In this document: positions 58,001 to 64,000 of the stretch, piece by piece | Layout of the letters: each line of letters opens with the position of its first letter | Numbering within the stretch: position 1 is the first letter of the stretch | Source of the DNA: Ampullaceana balthica | Lineage: Eukaryota; Mollusca; Gastropoda; Lymnaeidae | Assembly (NCBI GenBank): GCA_944989445.1 | Contig: CALYLW010000040.1 | Location: forward strand, 2,219,508-2,283,507 | Reading direction: 5' to 3' | DNA: 64,000 nucleotides | Translations under genes and position numbers: made by a program | The notes under the pieces: generated by a model | Databases searched by the model: none | Told to the model about the DNA's origin: nothing | What the model saw: only the letters and a program-made list of their open reading frames with translations

Positions 58001-61000
58001 AGCTAAAGGACCACTTTATTCTGGTCATGTCTGTTTGTTAGCTAAAGGACCACTTTATTCTGGTCATGTCTGTTTGTTAGCTAAAGGACCACTTTATTCT
58101 GGTCATGTCTGTTTGTTAGCTAAAGGACCACTTTATTCTGGTCATGTCTGTTTGTTAGCTAAAGGACCACTTTATTCTGATCATGTCTGTTTGTTAGCTA
58201 AAGGACCACTTTATTCTGGTCATGTCTGTTTGTTAGCTAAAGGACCACTTTATTCTGGTCATGTCTGTTTGTTAGCTAAAGGACCACTTTATTCTGGTCA
58301 TGTCTGTTTGTTAGCTAAAGGACCACTTTATTCTGGTCATGTCTGTTTGTTAGCTAAAGGACCACTTTATTCTGATCATGTCTGTTTGTTAGCTAAAGGA
58401 CCACTTTATTCTGGTCATGTCTGTTTGTTAGCTAAAGGACCACTTTATTCTGGTCATGTCTGTTTGTTAGCTAAAGGACCACTTTATTCTGGTCATGTCT
58501 GTTTGTTAGCTAAAGGACCACTTTATTCTGGTCATGTCTGTTTGTTAGCTAAAGGACCACTTTATTCTGGTCATGTCTGTTTGTTAGCTAAAGGACCACT
58601 TTATTCTGGTCATGTCTGTTTGTTAGCTAAAGGACCACTTTATTCTGGTCATGTCTGTTTGTTAGCTAAAGGACCACTTTATTCTGGTCATGTCTGTTTG
58701 TTAGCTAAAGGACCACTTTATTCTGGTCATGTCTGTTTGTTAGCTAAAGGACCACTTTATTCTGGTCATGTCTGTTTGTTAGCTAAAGGACCACTTTATT
58801 CTGGTCATGTCTGTTTGTTAGCTAAAGGACCACTTTATTCTGGTCATGTCTGTTTGTTAGCTAAAGGACCACTTTATTCTGATCATGTCTGTTTGTTAGC
58901 TAAAGGACCACTTTATTCTGGTCATGTCTGTTTGTTAGCTAAAGGACCACTTTATTCTGGTCATGTCTGTTTGTTAGCTAAAGGACCACTTTATTCTGGT
59001 CATGTCTGTTTGTTAGCTAAAGGACCACTTTATTCTGGTCATGTCTGTTTGTTAGCTAAAGGACCACTTTATTCTGGTCATGTCTGTTTGTTAGCTAAAG
59101 GACCACTTTATTCTGATCATGTCTGTTTGTTAGCTAAAGGACCACTTTATTCTGGTCATGTCTGTTTGTTAGCTAAAGGACCACTTTATTCTGGTCATGT
59201 CTGTTTGTTAGCTAAAGGACCACTTTATTCTGGTCATGTCTGTTTGTTAGCTAAAGGACCACTTTATTCTGGTCATGTCTGTTTGTTAGCTAAAGGACCA
59301 CTTTATTCTGGTCATGTCTGTTTGTTAGCTAAAGGACCACTTTATTCTGGTCATGTCTGTTTGTTAGCTAAAGGACCACTTTATTCTGGTCATGTCTGTT
59401 TGTTAGCTAAAGGACCACTTTATTCTGGTCATGTCTGTTTGTTAGCTAAAGGACCACTTTATTCTGTCATGTCTGTTTGTTAGCTAAAGGACCACTTTAT
59501 TCTGTCATGTCTGTTTGTTAGCTAAAGGACACTTTTTCTGTCATGTCTGTTTGTTAGCTAAAGGACCACTTTATTCTGGTCATGTCTGTTTGTTAGCTAA
59601 AGGACCACTTTATTCTGGTCATGTCTGTTTGTTAGCTAAAGGACCACTTTATTCTGGTCATGTCTGTTTGTTAGCTAAAGGACCACTTTATTCTGGTCAT
59701 GTCTGTTTGTTAGCTAAAGGACCACTTTATTCTGGTCATGTCTGTTTGTTAGCTAAAGGACCACTTTATTCTGATCATGTCTGTTTGTTAGCTAAAGGAC
59801 CACTTTATTCTGGTCATGTCTGTTTGTTAGCTAAAGGACCACTTTATTCTGGTCATGTCTGTTTGTTAGCTAAAGGACCACTTTATTCTGGTCATGTCTG
59901 TTTGTTAGCTAAAGGACCACTTTATTCTGGTCATGTCTGTTTGTTAGCTAAGGACCACTTATTCTGGTCATGTCTGTTTGTTAGCTAAAGGACCACTTTA
60001 TTCTGATCATGTCTGTTTGTTAGCTAAAGGACCACTTTATTCTGGTCATGTCTGTTTGTTAGCTGAAGGACCACTTTATTCTGGTCATGTCTGTTTGTTA
60101 GCTAAAGGACCACTTTATTCTGGTCATGTCTGTTTGTTAGCTAAAGGACCACTTTATTCTGGTCATGTCTGTTTGTTAGCTAAAGGACCACTTTATTCTG
60201 GTCATGTCTGTTTGTTAGCTAAAGGACCACTTTATTTCTGATCATGTCTGTTTGTTAGCTAAAGGACCACTTTATTCTGGTCATGTCTGTTTGTTAGCTA
60301 AAGGACCACTTTATTCTGGTCATGTCTGTTTGTTAGCTAAAGGACCACTTTATTCTGGTCATGTCTGTTTGTTAGCTAAAGGACCACTTTATTCTGGTCA
60401 TGTCTGTTTGTTAGCTAAAGGACCACTTTATTCTGGTCATGTCTGTTTGTTAGCTAAAGGACCACTTTATTCTGATCATGTCTGTTTGTTAGCTAAAGGA
60501 CCACTTTATTCTGGTCATGTCTGTTTGTTAGCTAAAGGACCACTTTATTCTGGTCATGTCTGTTTGTTAGCTAAAGGACCACTTTATTCTGTCATGTCTG
60601 TTTGTTAGCTAAAGGACCACTTTATTCTGGTCATGTCTGTTTGTTAGCTGGAGGACCACTTTATTTGGTCATGTCTGTTTGTTAGCTAAAGGACCACTTT
60701 ATTCTGGTCATGTCTGTTTGTTAGCTAAAGGACCACTTTATTCTGGTCATGTCTGTTTGTTAGCTAAAGGACCACTTTATTCTGGTCATGTCTGTTTGTT
60801 AGCTAAAGGACCACTTTATTCTGGTCATGTCTGTTTGTTAGCTAAGGACCACTTTATTCTGTCATGTCTGTTTGTTAGCTAAAGGACCACTTTATTCTGG
60901 TCATGTCTGTTTGTTAGCTAAAGGACCACTTTATTCTGATCATGTCTGTTTGTTAGCTAAAGGACCACTTTATTCTGGTCATGTCTGTTTGTTAGCTAAA

Positions 61001-64000
61001 GGACACTTTATTCTGGTCATGTCTGTTTGTTAGCTAAAGGACCACTTTATTCTGATCATGTCTGTTTGTTAGCTAAAGGACCACTTTATTCTGGTCATGT
61101 CTGTTTGTTAGCTAAAGGACCACTTTATTCTGTCATGTCTGTTTGTTAGCTAAAGGACACTTTATCTGTCATGTCTGTTTGTTAGCTAAAGGACCACTTT
61201 ATTCTGGTCATGTCTGTTTGTTAGCTAAAGGACCACTTTATTCTGGTCATGTCTGTTTGTTAGCTAAAGGACCACTTTATTCTGATCATGTCTGTTTGTT
61301 AGCTAAAGGACCACTTTATTCTGGTCATGTCTGTTTGTTAGCTAAAGGACCACTTTATTCTGGTCATGTCTGTTTGTTAGCTAAAGGACCACTTTATTCT
61401 GGTCATGTCTGTTTGTTAGCTAAAGGACCACTTTATTCTGTCATGTCTGTTTGTTAGCTAAAGGACCACTTTATTCTGGTCATGTCTGTTTGTTAGCTAA
61501 AGGACCACTTTATTCTGGTCATGTCTGTTTGTTAGCTAAAGGACCACTTTATTCTGATCATGTCTGTTTGTTAGCTAAAGGACCACTTTATTCTGGTCAT
61601 GTCTGTTTGTTAGCTAAAGGACCACTTTATTCTGGTCATGTCTGTTTGTTAGCTAAAGGACCACTTTATTCTGGTCATGTCTGTTTGTTAGCTAAAGGAC
61701 CACTTTATTCTGGTCATGTCTGTTTGTTAGCTAAAGGACCACTTTATTCTGGTCATGTCTGTTTGTTAGCTAAAGGACCACTTTATTTGTATGTCGTTTG
61801 TTAGCTAAAGGACCACTTTTTCTGGTCATGTTGTTTGTTAGCTAGGACCCTTTATTCTGTCATGTTGTTTGTTAGCTAAAGGACCACTTTATTCTGGTCA
61901 TGTCTGTTTGTTAGCTAAAGGACCACTTTATTCTGGTCATGTCGTTTGTTAGCTAAAGGACCACTTTATTCTGGTCATGTCTGTTTGTTAGCTAAAGGAC
62001 CACTTTATTCTGGTCATGTCTGTTTGTTAGCTAAAGGACCACTTTATTCTGGTCATGTCTGTTTGTTAGCTTAGGACCACTTTATTCTGGTCATGTCTGT
62101 TTGTTAGCTAAAGGACCACTTTATTCTGATCATGTCTGTTTGTTAGCTAAAGGACCACTTTATTCTGGTCATGTCTGTTTGTTAGCTAAAGGACCACTTT
62201 ATTCTGGTCATGTCTGTTTGTTAGCTAAAGGACCACTTTATTCTGATCATGTCTGTTTGTTAGCTAAAGGACCACTTTATTCTGGTCATGTCTGTTTGTT
62301 AGCTAAAGGACCACTTTATTCTGGTCATGTCTGTTTGTTAGCTAAAGGACCACTTTATTCTGGTCATGTCTGTTTGTTAGCTAAAGGACCACTTTATTCT
62401 GGTCATGTCTGTTTGTTAGCTAAAGGACCACTTTATTCTGGTCATGTCTGTTTGTTAGCTAAAGGACCACTTTATTCTGGTCATGTCTGTTTGTTAGCTA
62501 AGGACCACTTTATTCTGGTCATGTCTGTTTGTTAGCTAAAGGACCACTTTATTCTGGTCATGTCTGTTTGTTAGCTAAAGGACCACTTTATTCTGATCAT
62601 GTCTGTTTGTTAGCTAAAGGACCACTTTATTCTGGTCATGTCTGTTTGTTAGCTAAAGGACCACTTTATTCTGGTCATGTCTGTTTGTTAGCTAAAGGAC
62701 CACTTTATTCTGGTCATGTCTGTTTGTTAGCTGGAGACCACTTTATTCTGGTCATGTCTGTTTGTTAGCTAAAGGACCACTTTATTCTGGTCATGTCTGT
62801 TTGTTAGCTAAAGGACCACTTTATTCTGGTCATGTCTGTTTGTTAGCTAAAGGACCACTTTATTCTGGTCATGTCTGTTTGTTAGCTAAAGGACCACTTT
62901 ATTCTGGTCATGTCTGTTTGTTAGCTAAAGGACCACTTTATTCTGATCATGTCTGTTTGTTAGCTAAAGGACCACTTTATTCTGATCATGTCTGTTTGTT
63001 AGCTAAAGGACCACTTTATTCTGGTCATGTCTGTTTGTTAGCTAAAGGACCACTTTATTTCTGGTCATGTCTGTTTGTTAGCTGAGGACCACTTTATTCT
63101 GGTCATGTCTGTTTGTTAGCTAAAGGACCACTTTATTCTGGTCATGTCTGTTTGTTAGCTAAAGGACCACTTTATTCTGATCATGTCTGTTTGTTAGCTA
63201 AAGGACCACTTTATTCTGATCATGTCTGTTTGTTAGCTGAAGGACCACTTTATTCTGGTCATGTCTGTTTGTTAGCTAAAGGACCACTTTATTCTGGTCA
63301 TGTCTGTTTGTTAGCTAAAGGACCACTTTATTCTGGTCATGTCTGTTTGTTAGCTAAAGGACCACTTTATTCTGATCATGTCTGTTTGTTAGCTAAAGGA
63401 CCACTTTATTCTGATCATGTCTGTTTGTTAGCTAAAGGACCACTTTATTCTGGTCATGTCTGTTTGTTAGCTAAAGGACCACTTTATTCTGGTCATGTCT
63501 GTTTGTTAGCTGGATGGACCCTTTTTCGCCGTATTCTGATCATGTCTGTTTGTTTAGCTAAAGGACCACTTTATTTGGTATGTCTGTTTGTTAGCTAAAG
63601 GACCACTTTATTCTGATCATGTCTGTTTGTTAGCTAAAGGACCACTTTATTCTGGTCATGTCTGTTTGTTAGCTAAAAGGACCACTTTATTCTGATCATG
63701 TCTGTTTGTTAGCTAAAGGACCACTTTATTCTGGTCATGTCTGTTTGTTAGCTGGAGGACCACTTATATTCTGGTCATGTCTGTTTGTTAGCCTAAAGGA
63801 CCCTTTATTCTGGTCATGTCTGTTTGTTAGCTAAGGACTCACTTTTTTGCAGGCTCTGTCTGATCATGTCTGTTTGTAATTTAGGACCACTTTATTCTGA
63901 TCATGTCTGTTTGTTAGCTAAAGGACCACTTTATTCGTCATGTCTGTTTGTTAGCTAGGACCCTTTTTCTGGTCATGTCTGTTTGTTAGCTAAAGGACAC
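43085..64000. repeat. 21-kb minisatellite, 39-bp unit, ~536 copies, runs off the window
   Basis: The unit contains TGTCTGTTTGTTAGCTAAAG and GACCACTTTATTCTGGTCA. Left-edge units (43.1-45 kb) often have GCTGGAGG instead of GCTAAAGG. The main variant is TGATCA for TGGTCA. From about 51861 to 53694 (exactly 47 units) I see no TGATCA unit. The right part, from about 59460 and strongly after 61780, accumulates single-base deletions and broken units. Since 39 bp is 13 codons and one plus frame is stop-free (HVCLLAKGPLYSG), frames up to 2,523 residues appear; they are not evidence of a gene. Each unit has a TTAGCTAA palindrome and a possible GACCA/TGGTC hairpin. Confidence 0.97.

Noticed and set aside
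43645..63598. Long plus-strand frames (up to 2,523 residues) of HVCLLAKGPLYSG repeats
   Set aside because: A 39-bp unit with one stop-free frame gives this automatically. The frame is broken by indels at many places, with no unique N- or C-terminal domain.
43085..64000. CRISPR-like array
   Set aside because: The repeats are contiguous with no unique spacers, and the context is eukaryotic.

Overview
This is animal (eukaryotic) nuclear DNA made of repeats, and I find no intact protein-coding gene in it. tRNA-derived SINEs with target-site duplications (TSDs), an LTR, hAT and Tigger/pogo DNA transposons, small TIR elements and very many minisatellites point to a repeat-rich invertebrate. A mollusc, perhaps a heterobranch gastropod, would fit, but that is an impression from repeat style, not an identification. 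By eye roughly 60% of the window is tandem repeat, in more than 20 separate arrays with units of 6 to about 66 bp plus one composite array of ~480-bp transposon units.

Layout. 1-5.5 kb: short minisatellites (34, 40, 38, 30, 31, 32 bp) and two old minus-strand copies of a small element with AAATCC... termini. 5.5-9 kb: a SINE with an 11-bp TSD, then a 2.6-kb element ('family B' here) holding a decayed SAP-like first exon. 10.8-16.1 kb: a 5.3-kb head-to-tail array of about 12 units of the AAATCC element, with a nearly identical 830-bp higher-order repeat. 16.3-19.3 kb: family B copies and a degraded hAT element in which a 47-bp minisatellite has grown out of the transposase codons. 19.7-22.6 kb: a second SINE (13-bp TSD), a 33-bp minisatellite and a minus-strand LTR. 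24.4-26.6 kb: 48-bp and 31-bp arrays. 26.66-29.76 kb: a complete-ended 3.1-kb hAT element with a perfect 8-bp TSD, carrying a dead transposase, a nested small TIR-like repeat and a nested 483-bp retroposon with its own 13-bp TSD. 29.9-36.4 kb: a 37/39-bp GT/GG-rich minisatellite. 37.5-43 kb: family B, two 14-bp arrays, 41-bp and 52-bp arrays, a 186-bp hAT MITE and a Tigger remnant split by one of the 14-bp arrays. 43.1-64.0 kb: one 39-bp minisatellite of about 536 copies that runs off the window.

The long open frames in the window (2,236 residues on minus at 29.8-36.5 kb; 2,523 and more on plus at 43-63 kb) come from stop-free repeat units and are not genes. The real biological content is nested transposition followed by tandem amplification. 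Three cases are the most informative: minisatellites born inside hAT and Tigger transposase codons, a transposon that became a satellite-like array, and a 21-kb array with a homogenised core and degraded edges. No self-contained genetic system such as a defence, metabolic or regulatory cassette is visible.
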